Shown piece by piece: positions 33,687 through 42,680 of a stretch of DNA of 52,400 nucleotides (positions are counted from its first letter, which is position 1; each line of letters opens with the position of its first letter). Under the pieces are notes generated by a model that searched no databases, was not told where the DNA came from, and saw only the letters and a program-made list of their open reading frames with translations. The stretch is from the NCBI GenBank assembly GCA_002163025.1, contig MABF01000244.1, positions 1 through 52,400 on the forward strand. Direction: 5' to 3'. The DNA is from 'Osedax' symbiont bacterium Rs2_46_30_T18. GTDB lineage: Bacteria > Pseudomonadota > Gammaproteobacteria > Pseudomonadales > Balneatricaceae. Both the position numbers and the translations under genes were made by a program.

Positions 33687-34709
33687 GTGAGTGTTATTTC
33701 ACCCTTAGTTTTAGGTTTTCAGGGAACCGAGTTTAGCCCTGCCCAGTTACAGGCATTTAAAGAGATTAACCCTTATGCTTTGATGGTAATGCGCCGCAAT
33801 GTCAGCTCCCGTGCGCAAATAGCCAGACTCAATGCGCAGTTTCGCGAGGCGGTTGGCAGAGCAGATGCTGTGATAACCACCGATCAGGAAGGAGGACGGA
33901 TCCAACATTTAGAGGGTCCGGATTGGCCTGTTTACCCAATCTATGCGCAGTTTAATGCACTGATAAAACGCGATTTTGCACTGGCCAAAAAGACCATGCG
34001 CCGAGCATCCCGAGCGTTGGCATCAGATATGGCAAATGCAGGCTTTACTGCAAACTGCGGCCCTGTGTTGGATTTGGCGTTTTCAGGAGCTTCAGAGGTT
34101 ATCTCAGATCGAAGCTTTGGCGAAGATGCTGATGTGGTTGCGCAGATGGGCGAACAAATAATCGCAGGATTTATGGAATCAGGGGTAATACCTATGATGA
34201 AGCATATTCCCGGTCACGGTCGTGCTATGGAGGACAGCCATAAAAGCCGACCGATCGTAGATACTGATTTAACTGAGTTAGATAAAACCGACTTCGCCCC
34301 GTTTCAAAAATTAAAGCACTGCCCCTGGGCGATGGTCTCCCATGTTGTCTACTCGGATTGTGATGCACTGCCCGCCACCATTTCACAGCCGCTGATTAGC
34401 GAAGTCATTCGCAAGCGCATCGGTTACGCCGGGGTGTTGATTTCTGATTGTGTGTATATGGAGAGCTTACAGGGCCCGATTGAAGATCGCTGTCAGCAGG
34501 TGCAGCAGGCGGGTGTTGACTTAGTGCTCTCTTGTCACGGTGAAGCCCACGAGTGGTATCAGTGGAATGATAAGTTGCAGCCACTGGCCCCTGACGCTCT
34601 GCAAAGATTAGCGCGTGCTGAGCAGCAAATGTCTGAGGTAAAGCGCAATATTGATCCCGATCCAGCGGCCACAATGAGCGATGTTTGGGCACTGCTTAAA
34701 GACACTTAA
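33687..34709 (+). CDS. nagZ: GH3 beta-N-acetylglucosaminidase, NagZ-like
   Basis: A 340-residue cytoplasmic glycoside hydrolase family 3 protein of the single-domain NagZ type. Motifs are TTDQEGGRIQHL near 70, KHIPGHGRAMEDSHKSRP near 172-189 with the catalytic histidine loop, and the nucleophile aspartate D254 in LISDCVYMESL. Canonical NagZ has SDDL at the last site; here cysteine follows the aspartate, a small deviation. NagZ removes GlcNAc from muropeptides in cell-wall recycling. Placed between ChiS and a chitooligosaccharide transporter, this copy may instead split chitobiose. The GTG start at 33687 has AGAAAGGA eight bases upstream. A separate housekeeping NagZ may exist elsewhere. Confidence 0.82.
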   Translation: MSVISPLVLGFQGTEFSPAQLQAFKEINPYALMVMRRNVSSRAQIARLNAQFREAVGRADAVITTDQEGGRIQHLEGPDWPVYPIYAQFNALIKRDFALAKKTMRRASRALASDMANAGFTANCGPVLDLAFSGASEVISDRSFGEDADVVAQMGEQIIAGFMESGVIPMMKHIPGHGRAMEDSHKSRPIVDTDLTELDKTDFAPFQKLKHCPWAMVSHVVYSDCDALPATISQPLISEVIRKRIGYAGVLISDCVYMESLQGPIEDRCQQVQQAGVDLVLSCHGEAHEWYQWNDKLQPLAPDALQRLARAEQQMSEVKRNIDPDPAATMSDVWALLKDT

Positions 34710-34937
34710 GTGTATTGTTGAAAATTCAACCTAAAATATAACTAATTGATTATAAATGTATTAAAAATGAAATTAACGTTAGTGGATTGTTTTATTAACG
34801 AAATCAACAGATTTAAGGGGTTAATTTATAGACGTTAAAGCTGTTAGTTTAAGAGTTCGAAAACAGTTGTTGAGAAGCACTGGTTAAACGTTAAGTTGAA
34901 TATAAAAATTAAAAGAATTGAAACTAGGGAGTTTAAA

Positions 34938-36608
34938 ATGAAAAAATATTTATTAGCGGCTGCTGTTAGCAGCGCAGTAGCAGCGACCGCACTGGCGCCT
35001 TCCATGGCTATGGCGGCAGCGGATAGTGAGCTAGTGGTTGTACCGCGCCAGGTCACTGCATGGGTACAGAACTTTAACCCGTTTAACCAGACAACTAAAC
35101 TACCGACGACACTTGAATTTGTCTATGAGCCGCTAGTGATCTTTAATGCTATGCAGGGCGGTAAGCCCTATTATCGTCTGGCTGAATCACACGCTTTTTC
35201 CGATGACCTTAAGACGTTAACTTTCAACTTGCGAAAAGGGGTGAAGTGGTCGGATGGCGAAGCTTTTGATGCCAATGATGTCGCCTACTCCATGGAAATT
35301 GCAAAACAGCATAAAGCACTGGATATTCGCGCCGTTTGGGGATTGATTGAAAGCTATGAAGTGGTTGATAGCCACCAGATTAAATTTACCTTAACGAAGC
35401 CGAACGCCGCTGCGGCGTTTAAAATTGTTAAAGCGCCTATAGTACCAGAACACATCTGGAAGAACGTGTCTGACCCGATCACCTTTAAAAATGAAAACCC
35501 TGTCGGCACCGGGCCTATGACTCAAGTGAAGCGTTTCACTCAGCAAGTCTATGTGCAGTGTCGTAACCCTAACTATTGGGATAATGATAACCTCGCGGTA
35601 GATTGCCTGAAGTTGCCACAATTAGGCAATAATGATCAAGTGCTGGCGGCGGCGCAAAAAGGTGAATTAGATTGGTTTGGATCATTCCTTCCGGACATTG
35701 AAAAAACCTATGTCTCCAAGGATTCCGACAACCATAAATATTGGTTCCCGGGTGGATCAATGGTGGCGTTCAATTTTAACCTTGAATCTAAGAATGTCGG
35801 CAACAAGCAAGCATTTAACAACCTTGGGTTTCGTCGCGCGATGTCGATGGCGATGGACAGAGATGCGATGGTTAATGTGGCAGGATACGGATACCCAACC
35901 ATTAATGACTATGCATCTGCTCTGGGACGCGGTTATCACGACTGGAACAACGAGAAGGCTCAGGCTGAATTTGGTAAGTACAGCAAGCTGAATATCGATG
36001 CGGCCAAAGCACTATTGGCCGAAAATGGTTTTAAAGATTTAAGCGGTGACGGCAAGCTGCAAAATGCTGATGGCAGTGCGATTAAGTTCGACATCATAGT
36101 TCCCAACGGTTGGACTGACTGGGTGAATACTGTGCAGATTGCAGTCGAGGGACTACAAGAGGTTGGTATAAACGCTAAAGTTTCTACACCGGAAGCGTCC
36201 GCCTGGACCCAAGCTCTGCTCGATGGCAGTTACGATGCCGGTATCAACTCTAACTTTGTCGGCGTTACGCCGCACCGTCAGTACGAGAGCGCATTGCACT
36301 CAAGACATAAGAATCTGACCCGATTTTCTGCGACCCGTTTCTCCACGCCAAAACTTGATGTTGCTCTGGACTCTTTCTACGCGACCAATGACAAGTCAGA
36401 GCAGAAACAGATCATGAACGAAATCCAGTACATTATCGCGGCCAATACGCCGTATATCCCAGTCTTTAATAACCCTAAATGGTATCAGTACAATACTGCC
36501 AGATTTACCGGCTTCTTCAGCGCCGATAATGCTGGCGGCAACCCGGTTATCCACCCGGATAACCCAGAACGTTTGCTAAACCTTCTGTCTATCAAGCCTA
36601 AAAAGTAA
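34938..36608 (+). CDS. Family 5 solute-binding protein, probable chitooligosaccharide receptor
   Basis: A 556-residue periplasmic binding protein of the oligopeptide/chitooligosaccharide (SBP_bac_5) family. A signal peptide of about 25 residues ends AMAAADS. The body has family markers such as TLTFNLRKGVKWSDGEAFDANDVAYS, GTGPM and FRRAMSMAMDR. The ATG at 34938 has AGGGAG six bases upstream; earlier in-frame codons precede the ribosome site. Related proteins bind dipeptides, but in Vibrio the neighbour of ChiS (CBP) binds chitin oligosaccharides and controls ChiS. The order here matches that arrangement. A terminator follows at once, allowing more binding protein than transporter. Confidence 0.83.
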   Translation: MKKYLLAAAVSSAVAATALAPSMAMAAADSELVVVPRQVTAWVQNFNPFNQTTKLPTTLEFVYEPLVIFNAMQGGKPYYRLAESHAFSDDLKTLTFNLRKGVKWSDGEAFDANDVAYSMEIAKQHKALDIRAVWGLIESYEVVDSHQIKFTLTKPNAAAAFKIVKAPIVPEHIWKNVSDPITFKNENPVGTGPMTQVKRFTQQVYVQCRNPNYWDNDNLAVDCLKLPQLGNNDQVLAAAQKGELDWFGSFLPDIEKTYVSKDSDNHKYWFPGGSMVAFNFNLESKNVGNKQAFNNLGFRRAMSMAMDRDAMVNVAGYGYPTINDYASALGRGYHDWNNEKAQAEFGKYSKLNIDAAKALLAENGFKDLSGDGKLQNADGSAIKFDIIVPNGWTDWVNTVQIAVEGLQEVGINAKVSTPEASAWTQALLDGSYDAGINSNFVGVTPHRQYESALHSRHKNLTRFSATRFSTPKLDVALDSFYATNDKSEQKQIMNEIQYIIAANTPYIPVFNNPKWYQYNTARFTGFFSADNAGGNPVIHPDNPERLLNLLSIKPKK

Positions 36609-36623
36609 TAGTCAGTGGTTCTT

Positions 36624-36655
36624 GCCCTGGGGCACCATGTTCCCAGGGCCTTTTT
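36624..36655 (+). terminator. Terminator between binding protein and permease genes
   Basis: An 8-bp GC-rich stem (GCCCTGGG at 36624-36631 and CCCAGGGC at 36642-36649) with a 10-base loop, followed by CTTTTT. Such partial terminators often set a high binding-protein to permease ratio in ABC operons. Confidence 0.85.
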
Positions 36656-36771
36656 AAAATTCCTCGCAGCATTTTTTGCATTAAATATACAACACAGTTT
36701 TGCCCGATACATCGCCTGCATTTTAGGCTATGACAAGAAGCTGGTCCTAAAATATAATAAAAGAGGCCGTT

Positions 36772-37749
36772 ATGCGTTTCGTCACCCGACGCTTTTTTTT
36801 CTACCTGGTAGCTTTTTTTGCCGCTGCCACTTTTAATTTCATCTTGCCGCGGATGATGCCCGGCGATCCTATTACTGCGATGTTCTCTTCTCAGGGAACA
36901 CCGCTGCCACTTGAGAGCTTGGAAGCTTTAAAAGAGACTTTTGGCTTTATTGATGGGCCGTTACATCTACAGTATTTTGCCTACATAAAAAGTGTCTTTA
37001 CCTGGGACTTGGGCTATTCGGTACAGTATTACCCGCAATCCGTTAACGATGTATTAAACCGCTCTATTTTATGGACGCTATTTTTGGTTGGTGTCTCATC
37101 GCTAATTAGTTTTAGCATTGGCTCAATCGCGGGTATTTACGCTGCATGGAATCGAGGTGGGGTCTTTGATACTTTGTTTTCACCACTATCACTGGTAATG
37201 CAATCGATGCCAGCGGTCATTATATCGCTGTTGTTCCTGTTTACTTTTGGGGTGGCTCTGGATTGGTTACCGACAGGTTATGCCTACAACATAGACCTGG
37301 ACCCGGGTTTTACATACGCCTACCTGAGCAGTGTTTTTGAGCATTCACTGATGCCGATTATTACCTTGGTGATAGTACAAGTGGGTGGTTATCTGATCAC
37401 TATTCGCAACAACATGATCAACCTACTCGGTGAAGACTACATAGTAATGGCCAGGGCAAAAGGTCTTAGTGAGCTACGTGTGATGCTTAACTACGGCGCC
37501 CGCAACGCCATTTTGCCATCAGTGACTACTTTTGCCATGACCATAGGGGTAGTGCTAGGTGGCTCGCTGATCACTGAATATGTGTTTAATTATCCGGGGC
37601 TTGGCAATACTTTGTATCAGGCAATAGTCAATCGTGACTACCCGGTAATTCAAGGGCAATTATTAATGATGACCCTGGCGATGCTGAGCATGAATTTTTT
37701 GGCTGATATGGCCTATGTATTTCTGGATCCGCGGTTGCGAAATGCCTGA
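36772..37749 (+). CDS. ABC transporter permease, DppB/OppB family
   Basis: A 325-residue inner-membrane permease with about six helices. The N-terminal RFVTRRFFFYLVAFFAA and FILPRMMPGDPI are typical of the OppB group. The cytoplasmic coupling loop for the ATPase is GEDYIVMARAKGLSELRVMLNYGARNAILP. It forms the channel with the next permease. The ATG at 36772 has AGAGG about five bases upstream. The gap to the binding-protein gene (163 bases) contains a terminator, and the gap to the next permease is 45 bases. The transported sugar is inferred from the neighbours. Confidence 0.9.
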   Translation: MRFVTRRFFFYLVAFFAAATFNFILPRMMPGDPITAMFSSQGTPLPLESLEALKETFGFIDGPLHLQYFAYIKSVFTWDLGYSVQYYPQSVNDVLNRSILWTLFLVGVSSLISFSIGSIAGIYAAWNRGGVFDTLFSPLSLVMQSMPAVIISLLFLFTFGVALDWLPTGYAYNIDLDPGFTYAYLSSVFEHSLMPIITLVIVQVGGYLITIRNNMINLLGEDYIVMARAKGLSELRVMLNYGARNAILPSVTTFAMTIGVVLGGSLITEYVFNYPGLGNTLYQAIVNRDYPVIQGQLLMMTLAMLSMNFLADMAYVFLDPRLRNA

Positions 37750-37794
37750 GAAAAACCATTTTAATAATAAAAACCACCCTAATGAAGGCTCCAG

Positions 37795-38721
37795 ATGATA
37801 AGTATTTCAGCAGTAACAAAACTTGCCAGTCGCAATAAAAAGGCCTCTGTTGGTCTGAGTATTCTACTGGTGTACGTGATGATAGCGCTATTCGCCAACC
37901 TCATTACCGATCACAAGCCGAGCAAAAGAGTTGCGCGACCCCATCAGGAACCAAGTATGGAGCATGTGATGGGTACCACCCGAATGGGACGGGATGTCTA
38001 TACTCAGTTTGTGCATGGCACCCGCACTTCACTGGCGGTGGGTTTTAGTGCCGGTTTTATCATCATGGCATTGGGCACTATTCTGGGAATATCAGCGGGT
38101 TACTTTGGTGGAAAAGTCGATGAAGTGATTAACTTTTTTACTAATATTGCCTTGGTAATACCACAACTGCCACTGCTATTAGTACTGGCGGCATTTATCG
38201 GCCAGTCATCGCCAACCACCATCGCGCTGATCATAGGTTTCACCAGCTGGGCCTGGGGGGCCCGAGTCACACGGGCGCAGACGATGGCGCTGTGCAAAAA
38301 AGAGTATATTCAATCGGCAGAGCTAATGGGCGAGAGTAAGCTGCGCATTATAATGATTGAGTTGATGCCAAATCTCGCCTCTATCATTGGCGCTAACTTT
38401 ATCGGCTCGATTTTATATACCGTTATCACTCAGGCGACTATCGAGTTTTTGGGTCTGGGAGATCCACTGTCTGTGAGTTGGGGCACTATGTTGTACAACG
38501 CGCAGACCACTAGCGCCATGCACGTAGGTGCCTGGTGGGAGTTAGCCGTTCCCGCGACCGCTATCGCTATCTTAGGTATGGCTCTGGCACTGATGAATTT
38601 TGCTATCGATGAGATTTCCAATCCTAAATTACGTACCTTCTCCGGGCTGCGGATCTTTAATAAGCGTATCGCCATACTTGAGTATGAAAAGTCTTTAGCG
38701 CTGCAGGAGGCCAGAGCATGA
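37795..38721 (+). CDS. ABC transporter permease, DppC/OppC family
   Basis: A 308-residue permease, the partner of the preceding OppB-type subunit. It has an N-terminal helix, the GTTRMGRDVYTQFVHGTRTSL segment typical of OppC proteins, and the coupling loop KKEYIQSAELMGESKLRIIMIELMPN. Five to six helices are visible. GAAGG six bases before the ATG supports the start. Its stop overlaps the first ATPase gene by four bases (ATGA), so the products are made together. Confidence 0.9.
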   Translation: MISISAVTKLASRNKKASVGLSILLVYVMIALFANLITDHKPSKRVARPHQEPSMEHVMGTTRMGRDVYTQFVHGTRTSLAVGFSAGFIIMALGTILGISAGYFGGKVDEVINFFTNIALVIPQLPLLLVLAAFIGQSSPTTIALIIGFTSWAWGARVTRAQTMALCKKEYIQSAELMGESKLRIIMIELMPNLASIIGANFIGSILYTVITQATIEFLGLGDPLSVSWGTMLYNAQTTSAMHVGAWWELAVPATAIAILGMALALMNFAIDEISNPKLRTFSGLRIFNKRIAILEYEKSLALQEARA

Positions 38722-39572
38722 GTTATAGCCCAAACCCTTACAATATCTTGGAAGTGCGGGATCTGTGTGTGGACTTTATCTTAGACAGTGGCGAGTTTAG
38801 TGCCGTTAAGCATGTCAATTTTAACATCCGCAAAGGTGAAATTTTTGGCCTGGCCGGGGAGAGTGGCTGCGGTAAGTCTACTATTGCTTTTGCTATCAAC
38901 CGACTGTTACAACCGCCCGCTTATGTATCATCTGGAGAGATTTATGTAGATGGCGAAAATGTTCTGCAGATGCAGCAGGATGCGTTACAAAATATGCGCT
39001 GGCGGAAAGTCTCTATGGTGTTTCAGAGCGCCATGAACAGCCTCAATCCGGTTATAACAGTGGCAGAGCAGTTTCGCGATATGCTGCATCGTCATCAGGG
39101 GATGAACTCCCAGCAGGCGGCGCAAAGGGCTAAAGAGTTGTTATCGCTGGTGGGCTTGGATCCGCAGAGGCTCAACGATTATCCGCATCAATTTTCTGGC
39201 GGTATGCGCCAGCGCATTGTCATCGCCATAGGCTTGGCACTGAATCCTGATTTGGTGGTCATGGATGAGCCCACTACCGCGTTAGATGTCGTGGTACAGC
39301 GTGAAATTTTGCAACAGATCTATAAGCTGCGTGAGCAATTTGGCTTTTCAATTTTGTTTATCACGCACGATCTGAGTTTGATGACGCAGTTCTGTGATCG
39401 CATCGGGGTGATGCTAAAAGGCGAGCTGGTGGAAGTCGCCAGCGCCAAACAAATTTTACAGCAACCGCAACATCCTTATACACAAAAACTCTGGGATGCC
39501 ATTCCTACGCCGTTTGGTGATAGTGTAATGGGTCAGTTCTCCAGGGGTAAGGCAGTAGGGGGAAGAGCATGA
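38718..39572 (+). CDS. ABC transporter ATPase, DppD/OppD family
   Basis: A 284-residue ATPase. Walker A is GESGCGKST, the Q-loop is in [11 protein letters not shown], the signature is FSGGMRQR, Walker B is [12 protein letters not shown], and the switch histidine is in FITHDLS. It is about 40 residues shorter than typical DppD and lacks the C-terminal cysteine motif (CxxxxPxC) seen in peptide transporter ATPases that bind an iron-sulfur cluster. This fits a sugar-type transporter. It overlaps both neighbours by four bases. Confidence 0.9.
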   Translation: MSYSPNPYNILEVRDLCVDFILDSGEFSAVKHVNFNIRKGEIFGLAGESGCGKSTIAFAINRLLQPPAYVSSGEIYVDGENVLQMQQDALQNMRWRKVSMVFQSAMNSLNPVITVAEQFRDMLHRHQGMNSQQAAQRAKELLSLVGLDPQRLNDYPHQFSGGMRQRIVIAIGLALNPDLVVMDEPTTALDVVVQREILQQIYKLREQFGFSILFITHDLSLMTQFCDRIGVMLKGELVEVASAKQILQQPQHPYTQKLWDAIPTPFGDSVMGQFSRGKAVGGRA

Positions 39573-40549
39573 ATAACAGTAGCGTAAGTGGGCAGTCAGT
39601 ATCAGCTGAGCAACCACCAGTGTTAGAGGTGAAAAATTTATCCAAGACTTTTGAAATGGGCCGGGGGTTTAAACGCACTAAAGTCCAGGCACTGCGAGAT
39701 GTCAGTTTTAATCTGCATCGGGGCCGCGCTCTGGCGCTTGTCGGGGAGTCCGGTTCAGGGAAATCAACAGTGGCCAGGTTGATTATGAAAATGTACGAGG
39801 CGACTTCAGGAGAGATCAATTACGCCGGCGACAGCATTCTTGGAGAGAAGACTAGCACTGAAGCATTGGCTTATCGACGGGCTGTGCAAATGGTCTTTCA
39901 GGACCCTTTTGGCTCGCTCAATCCCGCGCATAGAATATTCCACCATATCGCCCGGCCGCTACTGCGCCACGGCCATATCAGCGACCAAAATAGTCTAAAA
40001 GATAAGGTATTCGCTATTCTACGCCAGGTTGAACTGGATCCAGAAATCAGTGCCTTTAAATTCCCCCACGAGCTCTCCGGCGGCCAGCGTCAGCGAGTGG
40101 CGCTGGCACGTACTTTGGCGGTTGCGGCAAAAGTGGTATTGGCGGATGAGCCCACCTCAATGTTAGACGTCTCTATTCGCATCGATGTACTAAATTTGCT
40201 GAAGCGGATGAAGGATGAGCAGGGAATCGCCTTCTTGTATATTACTCACGATATCGCAACCGCTCGCTACTTCGCCGAAGATATAGCAGTGCTCTACCAA
40301 GGGCAGATTGTCGAGTGGGGAGCCTGTGCTAAAGTGATAGATAACCCGCAACATTTTTATACCAAATTGTTACTCTCTGCTGTACCTGATGCCCATGTGC
40401 GCTTTGATGAAGTCAGTGCCGAGCAGGCCTTTTATTTGCACAACGCCGAAAAGATACGACAGATCAGTGCGCAGACCAGTAGTGAAATCAAGGAAGTAGC
40501 GGCACAACATTTTATCAGGGTGCATGACTTTTCCAGTCTTAACCAATAA
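39569..40549 (+). CDS. ABC transporter ATPase, DppF/OppF family
   Basis: A 326-residue ATPase, the second motor of the transporter. Walker A is GESGSGKST, the Q-loop is [11 protein letters not shown], the signature is [16 protein letters not shown], Walker B is [12 protein letters not shown], and the switch is YITHDIA. An N-terminal [17 protein letters not shown] tail and a long C-terminal helix-rich extension after about residue 275 are unusual but occur in relatives. Four-base overlap with the previous gene indicates coupled translation. Confidence 0.9.
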   Translation: MNNSSVSGQSVSAEQPPVLEVKNLSKTFEMGRGFKRTKVQALRDVSFNLHRGRALALVGESGSGKSTVARLIMKMYEATSGEINYAGDSILGEKTSTEALAYRRAVQMVFQDPFGSLNPAHRIFHHIARPLLRHGHISDQNSLKDKVFAILRQVELDPEISAFKFPHELSGGQRQRVALARTLAVAAKVVLADEPTSMLDVSIRIDVLNLLKRMKDEQGIAFLYITHDIATARYFAEDIAVLYQGQIVEWGACAKVIDNPQHFYTKLLLSAVPDAHVRFDEVSAEQAFYLHNAEKIRQISAQTSSEIKEVAAQHFIRVHDFSSLNQ

Positions 40550-40579
40550 GGCGCAAAAACGAGTAAAGTGAGAAAAACT

Positions 40580-41047
40580 ATGTCAGACATGTTAGTTAAA
40601 TTGTATCAGTTGCCCGAGACACAAGTGTTTGGCAAACTTGCTGCAGCGGCCGTGGAGATACGCCCGGCAATGGCACCGGAAAAGCGTTTAGTCTGCTCCT
40701 GGATAGCTGAAAAATTTGGTGAGCAATGGGCCAGTGAAGCAGAAGTTGCATTCGCCCGTCAGCCCTGTTCAATCGTTTTGGCCATTGCTAATCAGCAACT
40801 ATTAGGTTTTGGCTGTTACGACGCTACATGCAAGGGGTTTTTTGGCCCAACAGGAGTCGATGAAAAAAGTCGAGGGCAGGGCATTGGTGAAGGCTTGCTG
40901 TTTATGTGTCTGCAAACTATGCGCGCTCAAGGTTACGGATACGCTGTGATAGGTGGGGCCGGCCCAAAAGAGTTTTACCGGGCTAAGGTCGGTGCTGTGG
41001 AAATTGCAGGCTCTGTGCCGGGCATTTATCAGGGAATGCTCAGCTAA
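40580..41047 (+). CDS. GNAT-family N-acetyltransferase
   Basis: A 155-residue GNAT protein from the ATG at 40580; a GTG four codons earlier is also possible. The acetyl-CoA-binding motif A is visible as GVDEKSRGQGIGEGLLFMCLQTMRAQGYGYAVIGGAG, with R-GQGIG as the pyrophosphate loop. FYRAKVGAVEI follows as motif B. It is the last gene of the ABC operon, 30 bases downstream. It may acetylate an amino sugar such as glucosamine from partly deacetylated chitin; this is inferred only from location. Confidence 0.8.
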   Translation: MSDMLVKLYQLPETQVFGKLAAAAVEIRPAMAPEKRLVCSWIAEKFGEQWASEAEVAFARQPCSIVLAIANQQLLGFGCYDATCKGFFGPTGVDEKSRGQGIGEGLLFMCLQTMRAQGYGYAVIGGAGPKEFYRAKVGAVEIAGSVPGIYQGMLS

Positions 41048-41090
41048 TAATAGCGACTTACAATGGGGCTATGTTCGCTTAATAATTCAC

Positions 41091-41717
41091 TTAAAAATTC
41101 GCTTGTGCTCGCAGTAATTGCAGATGTTTTTGGCAGTGCATCAAGCCCCCTTCATACTTAATCCAGGTTATCTTGCCGTCGCCGTTGCTGTCGGTGCCCA
41201 AGAGTAAAATATCTGCAAAATCTTGCAGTTGTGATGCCAGTGAGGCGGCTGTTGCCAGAGAAGTGGTAGCACCAATCTGCCTGCTGATTTTGAGCATAGT
41301 CACAGCCAGTGCCACTGTGTTTGTTGCACTAGTGGCAATGTGCATGGAGTGGACTTTTACCGCGGGTCCGGCATCGGTGGCAGCTGCGGCCAGTTTAACT
41401 TGTCTGATAATTCCCCTGCTCGCTTTTATCAAGCCGATATTCGGCTCTGCACTCATTCCTCGACCCTCCAGAGCAGCGGCGATATAGCGGCTGTGAGTTT
41501 TAATCAAGGACAAATTTTCAGTTTGTTGAACTGCCAGTGATGCATGCTGCTGTATGAATTTCGCCTCTTTAATGGCGGCACCTAAAAAGCCAATTGTATC
41601 AGCCCCAGCTGTCTGGTTGCCCACTTCTTGTAGGTAGGTCAGCGCCGAGGTACTGGCGATTAACGGGGCACAACAAAGCAGCATAATAGCGATAAGTGTT
41701 GTGCGGATAATAGTCAC
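41091..41717 (-). CDS. Secreted protein with one EF-hand-like calcium loop
   Basis: A 208-residue exported protein of unknown family. The start is a GTG at 41717 with a perfect AGGAG six bases upstream, giving a signal peptide that ends LIAST. An ATG 12 codons earlier would spoil that signal. The mature part is alpha-helical and alanine-rich, with helices near 30-160. Near the C-terminus is one calcium-loop motif, DSNGDGKITWIKYEGG, as in EF-hand or dockerin-like sequences. It is convergent with the GNAT gene. A role in cell-envelope sensing or calcium binding is only a guess. Confidence 0.6.
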   Translation of the reverse strand: MTIIRTTLIAIMLLCCAPLIASTSALTYLQEVGNQTAGADTIGFLGAAIKEAKFIQQHASLAVQQTENLSLIKTHSRYIAAALEGRGMSAEPNIGLIKASRGIIRQVKLAAAATDAGPAVKVHSMHIATSATNTVALAVTMLKISRQIGATTSLATAASLASQLQDFADILLLGTDSNGDGKITWIKYEGGLMHCQKHLQLLRAQANF

Positions 41718-41973
41718 TTTCAACTCCTGATTGAATAGCCTATTATCAGACATTGTAGCCTATTGTAAATCGGACTTCTTCTAGCTTTGCAGATGGAAAT
41801 ACTGATTTGATTGAGGTTGTTACAAAAAACATCTGCATAACTGTAAATGGATGTTAAAAAATTGAACCCTCCCTAACAACTCCAGTCAATACTAGCTACA
41901 ATAACGGCTTTATAGTGATTTGATTTTAAAGCTATAGTACAAAAAGCAACTAAATATTTGGGAAACAATAATT

Positions 41974-42636
41974 ATGTATCTAAAAGGGATTAAAACCTTG
42001 GTCGCTGGTGTTGCCATTTTAGGCTCAATCAATGCTTTCGCCGCCGGTGATGTGCAAAGTATGGCATTGGATAATATCGATGGCTTTATCGCTGAGCAGA
42101 ATGTTGATAAATCAGCCAGTAACTGGAAGCTAAAGCTCAGTAAACCGCCTAAACAAGTCTTTACTCAAGGCCGTCAATACATCTGGAAACTGCAGACCAA
42201 TGTCGGTGAAATTGAGATTGAATTAAAACCAAAAACAGCGCCAATGCATGTATCCAGTACACTGTATTTAACCCGCTTAGGTTTCTATGACAACATTGTA
42301 TTTCATCGAGTGATTGATGGATTTATGGCTCAAGGTGGAGATCCAACAGGCACCGGTCGCAGCGGTCCAGGTTACAATTACAATGGAGAATTCAGCCCAG
42401 CAGTTAAGCATAACAAGCCCGGTTTGTTATCAATGGCCAACGCTGGCCCCGGCACAGATGGTAGCCAGTTCTTTTTAACTTTTATCCCAACTAACTGGTT
42501 AGACGGAAAACACACCATCTTTGGCGAAGTAGTCAAAGGTATGGATGTCGTGAAAACCCTAGAGAAGCATGGCAGCAAGTCGGGCAAAACTTCGAAAAAA
42601 CTAGAGATAGTGACTGCGACTATTGAAGTAAGATAA
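41974..42636 (+). CDS. Periplasmic cyclophilin-type peptidyl-prolyl isomerase
   Basis: A 220-residue exported cyclophilin. The signal peptide ends FAAGD near residue 25. The isomerase domain (about 68-218) contains the family motifs YDNIVFHRVIDGFMAQGGDPTGTG, GLLSMANAGPGTDGSQFFLTF and NWLDGKHTIFGEVVKGMDVV. The active-site R is in FHRV. An N-terminal stretch of some 40 residues precedes the domain. It would help fold periplasmic or outer-membrane proteins. A hairpin terminator and a tandem-repeat array follow. Confidence 0.9.
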   Translation: MYLKGIKTLVAGVAILGSINAFAAGDVQSMALDNIDGFIAEQNVDKSASNWKLKLSKPPKQVFTQGRQYIWKLQTNVGEIEIELKPKTAPMHVSSTLYLTRLGFYDNIVFHRVIDGFMAQGGDPTGTGRSGPGYNYNGEFSPAVKHNKPGLLSMANAGPGTDGSQFFLTFIPTNWLDGKHTIFGEVVKGMDVVKTLEKHGSKSGKTSKKLEIVTATIEVR

Positions 42637-42647
42637 GCCGCTTTTGG

Positions 42648-42678
42648 ATTATGACTGCAGTTAAGCTGTAGTCATAAT
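42648..42678 (+). terminator. Hairpin after the cyclophilin gene
   Basis: A 13-bp stem (ATTATGACTGCAG at 42648-42660 and CTGTAGTCATAAT at 42666-42678, with one G-T pair) closes a TTAAG loop. Only TTG follows before the repeat array, so termination is weak by sequence but the stem is strong. Confidence 0.6.
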
Positions 42679-42680
42679 TT

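Noticed and set aside
34938-40549. Dipeptide transporter (Dpp) as the primary call
   Set aside because: The family is shared, but the ChiS-like kinase, GH20 and GH3 neighbours and the lack of the cysteine motif in the DppD-like ATPase favour chitooligosaccharides. Peptide transport is not fully excluded.
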